Shown here piece after piece: positions 7,201 through 15,180 of a DNA stretch of 16,721 bases. This DNA is from Nitrospiraceae bacterium UBA2166 (GTDB lineage Bacteria > Nitrospirota > Nitrospiria > Nitrospirales > UBA2166): contig DCWI01000053.1 of NCBI GenBank assembly GCA_002328825.1, positions 1-16,721 of the forward strand, written 5' to 3'. The translations under genes were made by a program, and so were the position numbers. Numbering within the stretch: the first letter of the stretch is position 1; each line of letters begins with the position of its first letter. The notes beneath the pieces were generated by a model. That model was not told the origin of the DNA and ran no database searches. It saw only the letters and a program-made list of their open reading frames with translations.

Positions 7201-9423
7201 AACTATGAGCAGTCGATTCGTCCCTCACAGGACGCCTTGGCAGGGATTGATGTTCCAGGAGGCGAAGAAATATGTTGCGAAGATCGCCCGGCATTTCGGC
7301 AAAATGAATTCACTCGGTATCGCTGGTATCTTGATATCGAGATGATGGCTTTCTGGCATTTGCATCTGCAAGGCATTTTTGGATTTTCGATGGGGGTGAC
7401 AGGTGGAACGGTTGTAGAACCATTTGGGTCTGAATACTTAGACCGGATTACAGGCGAGCCAATCTATCGTACCCATGTAGAGTTTCCTGAGCCTCCAGAA
7501 TTTGCTGGAGTTACTGAGAATCACAATACCTTAGCGGATGATCCAAATGTGTTTGGAGTTATTGGTAAACGTGGAGATGAGGCTCCGACTGGCATTGGCA
7601 TTATGACGCGTAGTATTTCGACTCCGCTGAATCCTGTGCGATCTGAAATTGAAAATGCCGGTACGGAACTTGTAGATATTATACCTGCGGAAGAACCCTC
7701 ATTCCGCGAAGCAGCGTTCTGGTTGCTCGATGATGTAAATATGCTTATGGCTGAGACCAATGAGTTCACTACGCACATGGCTGGGCCGAGTGCCATGAAT
7801 ATGCGGGCTGAGCGCCTTGATACTCGGATGAGAGAAACTGGGGCGGCCAAGCATGAAGTTTTTCAGAACTCGGTTGGAGGTGATCCATCTACTCCGACGA
7901 TTTTGGCCCATCCAGGGGATCGAGTGGTGTTTAGGTTATTCACGCAGGGCACTCAGGATGCCCACTCTCTTCGGTTTCCTGGCCATAGGTTTGGGTGGGA
8001 GCGATTTAATGCAGATGGCCGAGTGATCGATACGGTCACGGAAGCCATAGGTTCTTTCCAACACTATGAAATCATGGGTGGTGCTGGTGGGCCATCAAAT
8101 GTTCCTGGCGATTATATGTGGTATATGCCTATCGGCGCTCTTGATTTTGCCAATGGTGGGTGGGGAATTATGCGCGTTGGAGATCCTGCTGGTCTTCAAA
8201 GCATTGGAAACGGTGGGAGCAGTGATGTCCCAGATATCTGTGCTTCTGCGACTGGGACGCAGTCATATAATGTGGCGGCAATTAGTTCACCTCGACGTAC
8301 CTTGGAGGCATCAAAAATCTTTGTTTTAGCCGATGAGGACGGGAACCCTCTTTTAGAGGAAGTTGAAAAGGGCCAACCTCTGGTCATGCGAGCCAATAGT
8401 GGTGACTGCATAACGGTACGACTGTTCAATAAGCTCGATGAAGGGCATGTTGGTATGACGCCTGGCCTTCTAACGCTTGATCCGAACTCAAGCTACGGGT
8501 TTAATTTTGGCGACAATGCTGATGGTCAAACTGTTGCCCCGGGTGATGATACTGTGTACACCTGGTATGCAGAACCACAGATGAAGCCAGCTGATGGGTC
8601 GTTACTCAATCCCGATAAGGGCATTGGGGCCATTGAATGGAGCAATCTGGGCAATAAGGAACAGAAGAGGGCTTTGGGACTGAGTTATATTGCAAGTTTC
8701 GCAAATGTTCCTGAAGATCTGAATGATGGCTTGTTTGCCGCATTAGTCGTTGAACCTAAAGGGTCGTTCTGGTTTGATTCAGAAACTGGTAGGACTCTTA
8801 ATCCAAAGAAACGAACGAGTGTGTCGGCTGTGATTGTGCCTCCGAATGGTAAGGCATTTCGTGAGCATGTCCTCTTCATGCATGAAAACTCCGTAGAATT
8901 TATTTCAAATATTCGACCGCTTGATTCGGCTGTCACGGCGGGTGCAGCGTTTAACTATCGACGCTCTCCTGGGGGCATGCTGACGAAAACTGATCCCCGA
9001 AAACTGAGTAGTATTCATACGATGATTACACAGGCGGGTGATCCAACCAAAGTTCGAATTGTCTATGCGAATGGGTCGGAAGATGTTGCGTTTAGAATTG
9101 ATGGACATCGAGGACCGATTGAAGCAGGAACCAAACACTCTAATAGTCTCAATGTCTGGCCGCTGAATGTTGGACACAAAGCAGATATCGAACTCGATGG
9201 CGGGGCCAGCCGGTTCCCTGGCGATTATCTCTTTGGCGCCACTGAACACCGTCGGCTTATGGATGGTGGGCAATGGGGGATTTTTAGAGTGATTGATGAG
9301 GCTGAGGCAAAAACTTTGGGAGCCAAAGATGAGGAGAGTAAGCTCCGAGGATTTGCGACGCTGGAGCGCGCAAGTAAGAAAGCGCAGCGGAAGCGTGACA
9401 AGGGGAAGGAGCCGAACAGTTAA
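4267..9423 (+). CDS. Giant MnxG-like multicopper oxidase (three fused two-domain modules)
   Basis: This 1718-residue exported oxidase has a signal peptide with cleavage after Ala-Phe-Ala (residue 41). Three homologous modules begin at Cys55, Cys871 and Cys1325. Each opens with a C-x(n)-GDC pair (Cys124, Cys935, Cys1381) and a PLVxRxNxGDC-like strand, then a GLFASL / GGTVVEP / GLFAAL strand. Copper motifs are HIPHLHGMH (476-484), HCH-x3-H-x4-M (His587, Cys588, His589, His593, Met598), HPHMMH (960-965) and FWHLH (His1031, His1033). Together these supply a type 1 site plus a trinuclear site. The T1-type motifs precede the HxH motifs, the reverse of laccase order. Residues 610-865 are an insertion with Cys and a His/Pro-rich segment; the C-terminus is Lys/Arg-rich. 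Size and motifs resemble MnxG-type Mn(II) oxidases; Fe(II) or Cu(I) are alternative substrates. The family call is firm, the substrate inferred. Confidence 0.93.
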   Translation: MVTWYTQYSSRLKNFAKITALSASVGLLFSFVPLGLDSAFAEHEALSAQAAESPCPANAPEREFNIAAFRVSIVYNTYGDTDPVGAMYAFVGEKDAILQQVADNPGKPSWRVQPLVMRANVGDCVKMNLRNDLAGGASLTLSRAQYNVLNSEGTKIGRNETGDLIPAGDNHTYIFFIEDKSENQGSYHIHNTAAPTIENAYTGLFASLNVQAKGSRYISSYTGEDLNQEGDGGPAPHGGRWEAIIIPCEGVEPGESTSCDRLFDSPGAGPGTANPQYSFREHTIFYHDGLGAAGGWGAADNKFFLGTGKPESEACGEDANGCVVVQTHGTEEEPEKFTLTTRDFNIPGYSPRVPVEFPVKGEGFVDGAPNQHNLAGMLALAGLIDGPIPNIGANTTSAGVELAPNNNNMSFNETRLFGKAINYRFEPFDIRESQDADESLNYSSYDGGDPAAIIPRSYTGDPTVRRLLHGGGEERHIPHLHGMHRWPRQPYAERDRDSGKFISKIYMLGAVEPDGLGLTEQVARTATLLKNRRTNEITSQGASLNHDKSTVSSIIDVELIEPHTVRDMELECGAGSCEGEVGDFTEHCHVADHYTAGMWHFWRVTNVRQANLFPLPGRPEPPAPVDSIGLLESGTTLDGRKFCVTGAEGCPDIEDDSFVNIDQWVRHLLPLKGVPEGCGTENPRACPHPQNVVACPSLEGLTGNELLAAHQCQIRGYDADRYDYTSRLVGGLPLYLNEPDGPTFENFPNSPNGQGDFGGIGDTQGRFSNWKDTPIDSGGDDIAAIRANLPGPSPGQRPLLLFNPEDGRLAYPHHRPHRGKRPPLPGPPLTDNSGSAHSGAPFLGEISTMKPGTDPITAPKSELGTRPAGLCPQDAPVRSYDIIVTPVLGDGAVYNRFGDRDPNAAIHVLANDETELQAGMRQPHSLVVRGNVGDCMDIQYRNHLTDANPIQEEFSKANMHPHMMHFDVQASDGVIIGFNYEQSIRPSQDALAGIDVPGGEEICCEDRPAFRQNEFTRYRWYLDIEMMAFWHLHLQGIFGFSMGVTGGTVVEPFGSEYLDRITGEPIYRTHVEFPEPPEFAGVTENHNTLADDPNVFGVIGKRGDEAPTGIGIMTRSISTPLNPVRSEIENAGTELVDIIPAEEPSFREAAFWLLDDVNMLMAETNEFTTHMAGPSAMNMRAERLDTRMRETGAAKHEVFQNSVGGDPSTPTILAHPGDRVVFRLFTQGTQDAHSLRFPGHRFGWERFNADGRVIDTVTEAIGSFQHYEIMGGAGGPSNVPGDYMWYMPIGALDFANGGWGIMRVGDPAGLQSIGNGGSSDVPDICASATGTQSYNVAAISSPRRTLEASKIFVLADEDGNPLLEEVEKGQPLVMRANSGDCITVRLFNKLDEGHVGMTPGLLTLDPNSSYGFNFGDNADGQTVAPGDDTVYTWYAEPQMKPADGSLLNPDKGIGAIEWSNLGNKEQKRALGLSYIASFANVPEDLNDGLFAALVVEPKGSFWFDSETGRTLNPKKRTSVSAVIVPPNGKAFREHVLFMHENSVEFISNIRPLDSAVTAGAAFNYRRSPGGMLTKTDPRKLSSIHTMITQAGDPTKVRIVYANGSEDVAFRIDGHRGPIEAGTKHSNSLNVWPLNVGHKADIELDGGASRFPGDYLFGATEHRRLMDGGQWGIFRVIDEAEAKTLGAKDEESKLRGFATLERASKKAQRKRDKGKEPNS

Positions 9424-9502
9424 AAAAGTATCAACGCTGTTTTTTGTGGGGTGCATGTACTAGCTGATTTTTTTAAATCGTACAGCACGAACGTAATCTG
9501 GT

Positions 9503-9558
9503 ACCGCCCTGTCTGACGCTCGGATGTTCCGAAGCGCTGGTCAGGGCGGTTTCTATTG
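9503..9558 (+). terminator. Long hairpin between oxidase and cytochrome fusion genes
   Basis: ACCGCCCTG (9503-9511) pairs perfectly with CAGGGCGGT (9542-9550). An inner stem forms from GCT-CGGA / TCCG-A-AGC with a TGT loop and one bulged A. The sequence ttctattg follows. It looks like an intrinsic terminator or attenuator 80 bp after the oxidase stop codon and only 24 bp before the next start, so it may reduce rather than abolish read-through. The U-tract is imperfect. Confidence 0.6.
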
Positions 9559-9574
9559 TAATGGGGCCGTATAA

Positions 9575-12316
9575 ATGCAAGCATTGTATCGAACCTTGTT
9601 TTTCTCCGTTTTGACCGCACTACTTTCACTAAACGTCTCCCTCTCTTTTGCCAAGGAAACTCGCTCCGATGCTCTCTGGGCTTTGAGTGATGATATGTCT
9701 AACTTTGATGCGGTTTTATGGACGACTCCGGCGCATCCCAGAGCAGAAGAGGAGACAGTGATTGACGTTTCAATTCGCTATGGTCTGGGGTATGGGGGAA
9801 ATACGACGCCAGGAGATCCAGTGCAGAATCTTCAAACATTGTATGGTCGAACTATTGAGCTGTTTGTGGTTTCCGAAAATCTTGATCATTTTGCCAGACT
9901 TCGACCTGAACAGTTTAGTGTCGTTCCAGTGTATGCAAAGGAAACCGCGATGTTTCAACTCAGGCATCGTTTTCCTTGGGGAGGACGATACAGGCTTGTA
10001 GTTACCTTTGCCCATCGTGGGAAAGTTCACCAGACACAATTTGACCTTCATATCGATGGGTCGCCAATGCAAATTTCTGCGTCTCGTGATCTTACTCGAC
10101 AGAAGAGTTTTGATCGTTATAGCGTTTCACTTCATGTAGAACCTGAGGATCCCATGGCAGGTAGTGAGGTGGAATTTCGGTATGAAATCTACACTAATAA
10201 GAATGAGCCGGTCGTTGATTTGGAGGCATTTGAGGGGACCGAGATGCGCGTGGCGTATGTCCGCAATGATCTCAAATTTTTTGCTGTGGAAGACCCTCGA
10301 CTTACGGAAGATTCTCGAGCGATTCCGATCGTTCCCCGCTTGGTGACTAAACGGCTTTATGGTCGAGGGCTTTTGAAAGAAATATTGCCGGATGGCCGGA
10401 TGCTGATTGAACATGGGCCAATTAAAAACCTTATATCGATTGCAGCAAAGATGCCGTTTCGAATAGCTGATGTCGATGCGTTGAGAAAAGTGCATCCTGG
10501 AGATTGGGTAGAGTTTTGGCTGAAGAACGACCGAACATCCGGGCTTGTTGTGACAAGGATTGAGCCTCTAAGTAGCTTGGGATTGGGAGAAGATCAGGAT
10601 GCGATTAGGCCATCTTCAGATAATCCGTTGTTCCCGGGACCGGTTGTGCCGGTTAGGCATACTTTCCCATCAGCTGGACTCTATGTAGCGTTTGGTCAGT
10701 TTAAGCATCAGGGAATCTTGGTTACGACGAGGTTTATGGTCAATGTAAGCGATTTTTCTGTGGCTGATGCTGAGGAGGAATCAACACGACACAGTGAGAC
10801 AATTAATGTGCAGAGGGTGTTGACGCCACAGGAACGGAACGGCATGATGATCTACACTTCCTCAACGAGTTTGTCCAAAGAATCGATTAATCTCGGTATC
10901 GGTGATGGACAGCTGTTTCCAGCCAATCGAGTGACGTGTGCAAACTGTCATGGGCATGATGGAAAGGGGAGCCGTGAAGGAGGGGCGGTTGCCTCTGACA
11001 TTAGACACGCTATTCTTAGCAAGCCATATTCCACGACAACAGAATCTGGGCGGACTCGCTCACCGTATACGAATGATCTTTTGAAACGTGCGATTGTTGA
11101 AGGGGTAGACTCGAACGGACATGTTTTAGATTTTGCGATGCCGCGCTGGAAGATGTCAGAACAAGATCTTGAAGATCTTATTGTCTATCTTCAGCGACTT
11201 GGGACACTTGAGGCTCCAGGCGTAACGGAGACCACGATAAAAATTGGGACTATTCTTGACTTGTCTGGGCCTTTTGCTCGGACAGGAGAAACGGTGCTCC
11301 GTGTTATGGAAAATGTTTTCAAAATAGTAAATGCTGGAAAAAAAGTGTATGGGCGTTCAATCGAACTTGTTGTTGCTGATGGCAAGAATGATCCGCGTTT
11401 ATCGCTTGTAGCAGCGAAGAGGCTAATCGAGAAGGATCGCGTGCTTGGGCTGGTTGGAACCTTAGGGGATGCGGCAAACCGGCTGGTGATTCCCTATTTA
11501 GACGAGAGGGGTATTCCGCTCGTAGCACCTCTTGCGCCTGCATTGCAGCCTGCAGAGTTTGCGGCCGATCAGCTTTTTTCCATTTATCCTTCGTTGGATT
11601 ATCAGGCACGAGTCTTGATTGATTATGGTATGGGCCAAAATCCGGCTTCGTTTGCTGTACTCTATTCCGATGATTCGTTTGGTAAGGCAGGGCTCACGGC
11701 CGTGAGAGATCAATTGTCTCTCTACCATGTGAAACCGGTTGCCGAAGTTGCGCACGTTTTTGGGAGGCTTGATGTTGAGAAAACTGCCAAGATCTTTAGG
11801 GATAGTGATGCGGATTTTGTGGTCCTCTTAACCGGAGATCCATCAGTGATTGATCTTATTGCAGCAGCAGATCGTTTGTCTTATTCCCCACTCTATCTTG
11901 GGCACAATCTTCTTGTCACGGGACGCATGTTAGAAGTTCCAAGGGCAGGTGAACGGGTGGTCTTGGCTCAAAATTTCAGATCCGGTAAGGTACACCATCC
12001 CTTAGTGGAAGAATTCAGTCATATCCTAAAGTCATTACCCGCTTCCGGGCGTGACCGAGTTCTTCAGATATCTGCGTTTGTTGCAGCCAAGGTGCTTTTG
12101 GATGGCTTGAGGAATGCAGGAAATGATCTAACGCGTGCATCACTCGTTACAGGTTTAGAGAAAGTGAATCTTGATACTGGACTTCTCGGAACTATTCGCT
12201 ATAGCCAACAGAATCATGAAGGGTCGTTTGGAATTTCGCTCGTGAAACCGGATGGACTCCAGAAGACTTTTGCTATCGTATCTGATCGACGTGAGCCTGT
12301 CACCCATGGGCACTAA
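9575..12316 (+). CDS. YtkA-like / CusF-like / cytochrome c / periplasmic-binding fusion protein
   Basis: This 913-residue periplasmic fusion protein has a signal peptide ending Ser-Phe-Ala (residue 26). Residues about 45-250 hold YtkA/FixH-type beta-sandwich sequence (ELFVVSENLDHFARLRPEQF, then GGRYRLVVTF). Residues about 258-335 match a CusF-like copper-binding fold (IEHGPI, KMPFRI, HPGDWVEFWL), and a further YtkA-like strand pair (GLYVAFGQF) follows. A class I cytochrome c domain has CANCH at 455-459 and a likely axial Met522 in AMPRW. From about residue 553 to 895 is a type-1 periplasmic-binding domain of the Leu/Ile/Val- or amide-binding family (TIKIGTILDLSGPF). No ABC permease or ATPase is visible, so it may sense or bind a ligand rather than feed a transporter. 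Electron transfer from the oxidase or heme-porin is a reasonable inference. The ribosome binding site is weak. The next gene overlaps the stop codon, suggesting coupling. Confidence 0.9.
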   Translation: MQALYRTLFFSVLTALLSLNVSLSFAKETRSDALWALSDDMSNFDAVLWTTPAHPRAEEETVIDVSIRYGLGYGGNTTPGDPVQNLQTLYGRTIELFVVSENLDHFARLRPEQFSVVPVYAKETAMFQLRHRFPWGGRYRLVVTFAHRGKVHQTQFDLHIDGSPMQISASRDLTRQKSFDRYSVSLHVEPEDPMAGSEVEFRYEIYTNKNEPVVDLEAFEGTEMRVAYVRNDLKFFAVEDPRLTEDSRAIPIVPRLVTKRLYGRGLLKEILPDGRMLIEHGPIKNLISIAAKMPFRIADVDALRKVHPGDWVEFWLKNDRTSGLVVTRIEPLSSLGLGEDQDAIRPSSDNPLFPGPVVPVRHTFPSAGLYVAFGQFKHQGILVTTRFMVNVSDFSVADAEEESTRHSETINVQRVLTPQERNGMMIYTSSTSLSKESINLGIGDGQLFPANRVTCANCHGHDGKGSREGGAVASDIRHAILSKPYSTTTESGRTRSPYTNDLLKRAIVEGVDSNGHVLDFAMPRWKMSEQDLEDLIVYLQRLGTLEAPGVTETTIKIGTILDLSGPFARTGETVLRVMENVFKIVNAGKKVYGRSIELVVADGKNDPRLSLVAAKRLIEKDRVLGLVGTLGDAANRLVIPYLDERGIPLVAPLAPALQPAEFAADQLFSIYPSLDYQARVLIDYGMGQNPASFAVLYSDDSFGKAGLTAVRDQLSLYHVKPVAEVAHVFGRLDVEKTAKIFRDSDADFVVLLTGDPSVIDLIAAADRLSYSPLYLGHNLLVTGRMLEVPRAGERVVLAQNFRSGKVHHPLVEEFSHILKSLPASGRDRVLQISAFVAAKVLLDGLRNAGNDLTRASLVTGLEKVNLDTGLLGTIRYSQQNHEGSFGISLVKPDGLQKTFAIVSDRREPVTHGH

Positions 12317-13841
12317 GTTGTCTAGTGACATGATGATACGGGCGTCTTTCTTCTTGATTATCATGGTCGTTGTTAGCACTACTCCTGGGGCTCCTGTCTC
12401 AGCGACCACTTTTTTCCCTTCCACTTATAAAACTCTTGGGGTTTCCATCGAGTTTGAGGTAGTACAGCCTGTTCATGTTGGCGATGATGTTGTTCTCAAT
12501 TTCCGCATCCATGATGCGGTGACGAATCAGCCGATTCGAGCACTTCGCCCGGAGTCTGCGCTACGGTTCAATAATGAAGAAGGAAATCTCGGACTCTGTG
12601 CTGCAAACATGAAAACCAAATCTCGTCGGTATGGAAGTCACACTCCAGTCCAATTTAACTCCTATATCGTGGCGTTGAACAGTCTTGAGGGTACTTTGAG
12701 TGTGATGAATCCTGGGCGGACATCCCGAATGCTTATTAAGAAAATAGAACTTGGTGGTTTAGGCAATGACATCGCATTGGCTTGGCTTGGGCGCCACATT
12801 TACGTGACTGTTGAGCCTAATATGGTCGTGGTCGTGGACGGAGTTCATATGAAGCCGATTCAGCATTTGACGGTTGGAATGCATCCACATCATCTTGCCA
12901 TTCAACCTGATGGTAAATATGTGTGGGTTGCTCACGATGGAGATGCGTCAGTTAGTGTGATTGATACTGATGTCCACAGAGTCATTGCCACAGTGCCTGT
13001 TGGTCAAGGACATCATGATTTTGCTGTAACTGAGGATAGCCGTTATGTTGCGGTTACCAACCAGGAAGATCATACGGTAACCCTGATCTCTGTGCGTGAT
13101 CTAACCCCTGTTGGAACGATTCCCGTTGGTCTTAGACCGCATGGTGTTGGGTATTCATCATTGAGCCGTTCCTTTTATGTGGCCAATGAAGGTGATGGGA
13201 CGTTGACGGTCATTAATCCTGACAGGCCTAGTGTGAACAAAACTATTTCCTCTGGAAAAGGGGTTCGTGTTGTGAAATTTGACCGAGGAGGACGATGGGG
13301 TTACGCGCTTAATCGGAGAGAAAATACGGCCACCATCATTGATGCTACAACGGATACGGCGGTTGAAACATTTTCGACTGGAGTTGCACCTGATGACATT
13401 GTTTTTGAGTACGATTGGGCTTTTATTCGAAATGTAGGTAGCGCCGATGTGACGATTGTAAGTCTTCGTCACCAAGGCTTGATCCAAAATTTTCCTGTTG
13501 GCCATTTTCCTCCGCGTCATGTCAAAATACCTCAAGACCATTCTTCATTAGTCAGTTTTGGTGATGGCCATCAGGTTCTTGTTCCGAATCCAGCTGATGG
13601 TGCTGTGTATCAGATGATGGCTGGTGGGGTAGTTGGCCCATCACGGGTTTTTGAAACTAAAGGACGTGGGCCAACTCGTGCGGTTGTGTATTGGCGAGGC
13701 CTGAGAGAAGTAAGCCCAGGACTGTACCGGCGGGAACTTTCCTTTTCCCAAGCAGGGCGTTACGAAGTGGGATTCTATGTGTCTAGTCCGCAAGTGGCAA
13801 CTTGTTTCGAACTTACCATCTTACCTGCTTCATCACCATGA
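12306..13841 (+). CDS. Exported YVTN/YncE-type beta-propeller protein with flanking YtkA-like halves
   Basis: The protein has 511 residues from ATG 12306, which overlaps the upstream stop by 11 bp; ATG 12330 is an alternative and gives a tighter signal peptide (MMIRASFF start, Val-Ser-Ala cleavage). Neither has a strong ribosome binding site, and the frame is open back to 12252. After the signal, about 60 residues (VSIEFEVVQPVHVGDDVVLNF and on) look like the first half of a YtkA-like beta-sandwich. Residues about 119-433 hold seven clear roughly 40-residue propeller repeats and an eighth partial one, with recurring turns such as HPHHLAIQPDGKYVWVAH and RPHGVGY. The C-terminus (GLYRRELSFSQAGRYEVGFY) resembles the second half of the same sandwich. 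YVTN/YncE propellers are usually periplasmic binding or scaffold proteins; some relatives carry heme, but no CxxCH is present. A partner role beside the oxidase and cytochrome is inferred. Confidence 0.86.
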   Translation: MGTKLSSDMMIRASFFLIIMVVVSTTPGAPVSATTFFPSTYKTLGVSIEFEVVQPVHVGDDVVLNFRIHDAVTNQPIRALRPESALRFNNEEGNLGLCAANMKTKSRRYGSHTPVQFNSYIVALNSLEGTLSVMNPGRTSRMLIKKIELGGLGNDIALAWLGRHIYVTVEPNMVVVVDGVHMKPIQHLTVGMHPHHLAIQPDGKYVWVAHDGDASVSVIDTDVHRVIATVPVGQGHHDFAVTEDSRYVAVTNQEDHTVTLISVRDLTPVGTIPVGLRPHGVGYSSLSRSFYVANEGDGTLTVINPDRPSVNKTISSGKGVRVVKFDRGGRWGYALNRRENTATIIDATTDTAVETFSTGVAPDDIVFEYDWAFIRNVGSADVTIVSLRHQGLIQNFPVGHFPPRHVKIPQDHSSLVSFGDGHQVLVPNPADGAVYQMMAGGVVGPSRVFETKGRGPTRAVVYWRGLREVSPGLYRRELSFSQAGRYEVGFYVSSPQVATCFELTILPASSP

Positions 13842-13909
13842 TCAGATATAATTTTATGTCCAGTTAAAATGTTTCGCGGGACAGTCATAGTTATGGTATA
13901 AACCTGAAC

Positions 13910-15103
13910 GTGATTAACCGGGCATTGTTCAAGAGAGGAAGCTTGATTGTGCTTCCCCTCCTCCTATGGTTTTTTGTTGAGTCGGTATGGGCGATTCCTA
14001 GGTTTTCCATGCGGACCGGGGTGCAGTGTATCACTTGCCACGTGAATCCAAGTGGTGGAGGTATGCGGACTGAGGCCGGAACTCTTTACAGCCGTATGAG
14101 TATTCCGTATAAACCATCGCTCCGAACTACAGGAACAAAATTTACACCTAAAATTAATGATTTTTTTACTGTTGGAACGGATTTGCGAGTAATGGCATTC
14201 GATGATGATCGAGGTACCACATCGATATTTCCTATGCAAGCGGATTTCTATTTTTCGGCACAACTAACAGATAAAGTCACGTTATATCATGATCAAGGAT
14301 TTCGTCGGGGGCTAGACCTGAATAATTTTGAAACATTTGCTCTTGCGCAGGTGTTGCCACTCAATGGCTATGTCAAAGTTGGAAAGTTCGTTCCCGCATT
14401 TGGATTGAAACTTGATAACCATACCGCATTTATTCGTGGAGGAAATTCGAGTACCTCTGGAGCTGGATCTCGAGCAGCAGATTTTGCAAGTTTTACAAAT
14501 GGGACAGGGTTCAGTCAGCAAGATAAAGATGTTGGAGTGGAAGTAGGGTTTTATCCTAGGAACGCGTCAATCCAGTTTGCTGTGCTCAACGGAGGCCGTG
14601 ATAGCACAAATGATTTTGATACCAATACGAGTAAAGCATTTTCTTCACGAGCTGATTATATTTTTGATTTTGATGTTGCTCGAGCAACAATTGGGGGCTC
14701 GTTCTACCAGAATGATGGTTCTTCATCATTAGAAACGCTTTATGCGACGCACTTTGGGGCAAATGTGGCCAAATTTACGTATTTGGGCGAGATTGATTGG
14801 GAGACCCTTGACGACGAAATGGCTCGAGAAGGTGCGAGGAGAGGTGTACGACGTACTGCGTCATACCACGAATTAAGCTATCTTGCAGTTCGTGGTGTGG
14901 ATCTAAAAATGATGTATGAATTTATTGATCCAGATCGTGAGATCAATGATGATTCACTTACCCGGCTTAGTGGAGGCGTCGAGTTTTTTCCACTTCCGCA
15001 TCAGGAAATTAGGATTGAGTACCGTCATACGCTGGGCAACCGAGAGATCAATCCAGATGCAGATCTTAATGAGATCATTCTTATGTACCACGTCTTTTTC
15101 TGA
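13910..15103 (+). CDS. Outer-membrane porin fused to an N-terminal monoheme cytochrome
   Basis: The 397-residue product has a signal peptide ending Val-Trp-Ala (residue 28). Eleven residues into the mature chain is a single c-type heme motif, CITCH (40-44), followed by NPSGGGMR (46-53). The rest is a beta-barrel: alternating hydrophobic strands, acidic and Gly/Asn-rich loops, and a terminal Tyr-His-Val-Phe-Phe, with the C-terminal Phe typical of outer-membrane proteins. The architecture (one heme at the barrel mouth plus a roughly 350-residue barrel) is that of Cyc2-type cytochrome-porins of iron oxidisers, though homology to Cyc2 itself cannot be shown here. It could carry electrons across the outer membrane to or from extracellular metal. 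The start is GTG 13910; no good ribosome binding site and no upstream in-frame alternative was seen. The gene follows the propeller gene by 68 bp. Confidence 0.87.
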   Translation: MINRALFKRGSLIVLPLLLWFFVESVWAIPRFSMRTGVQCITCHVNPSGGGMRTEAGTLYSRMSIPYKPSLRTTGTKFTPKINDFFTVGTDLRVMAFDDDRGTTSIFPMQADFYFSAQLTDKVTLYHDQGFRRGLDLNNFETFALAQVLPLNGYVKVGKFVPAFGLKLDNHTAFIRGGNSSTSGAGSRAADFASFTNGTGFSQQDKDVGVEVGFYPRNASIQFAVLNGGRDSTNDFDTNTSKAFSSRADYIFDFDVARATIGGSFYQNDGSSSLETLYATHFGANVAKFTYLGEIDWETLDDEMAREGARRGVRRTASYHELSYLAVRGVDLKMMYEFIDPDREINDDSLTRLSGGVEFFPLPHQEIRIEYRHTLGNREINPDADLNEIILMYHVFF

Positions 15104-15180
15104 CTTCACGATGCTTGAAAGTTTTGGAAGGCTGTGTGATTAAGTAGTCCGATAAAGATCAATATATTATGGGGGTTCAA

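Noticed and set aside
8905..9456. 183-codon open frame on the minus strand over the end of the oxidase gene
   Set aside because: It is antisense to conserved oxidase module 3 sequence, has no recognisable motif, and its residue make-up is that of a shadow frame.
12306..13841. Cytochrome cd1 / NirN-type heme propeller
   Set aside because: No CxxCH is present and no d1-heme synthesis genes are visible; the repeats fit the generic YVTN/YncE type.
13897..13902. TATAAA as a -10 box for the porin gene
   Set aside because: It is only 8 bp before the start codon and has no matching -35, so a normal leader could not fit. TATAAT at 13847 also lacks a clear -35.
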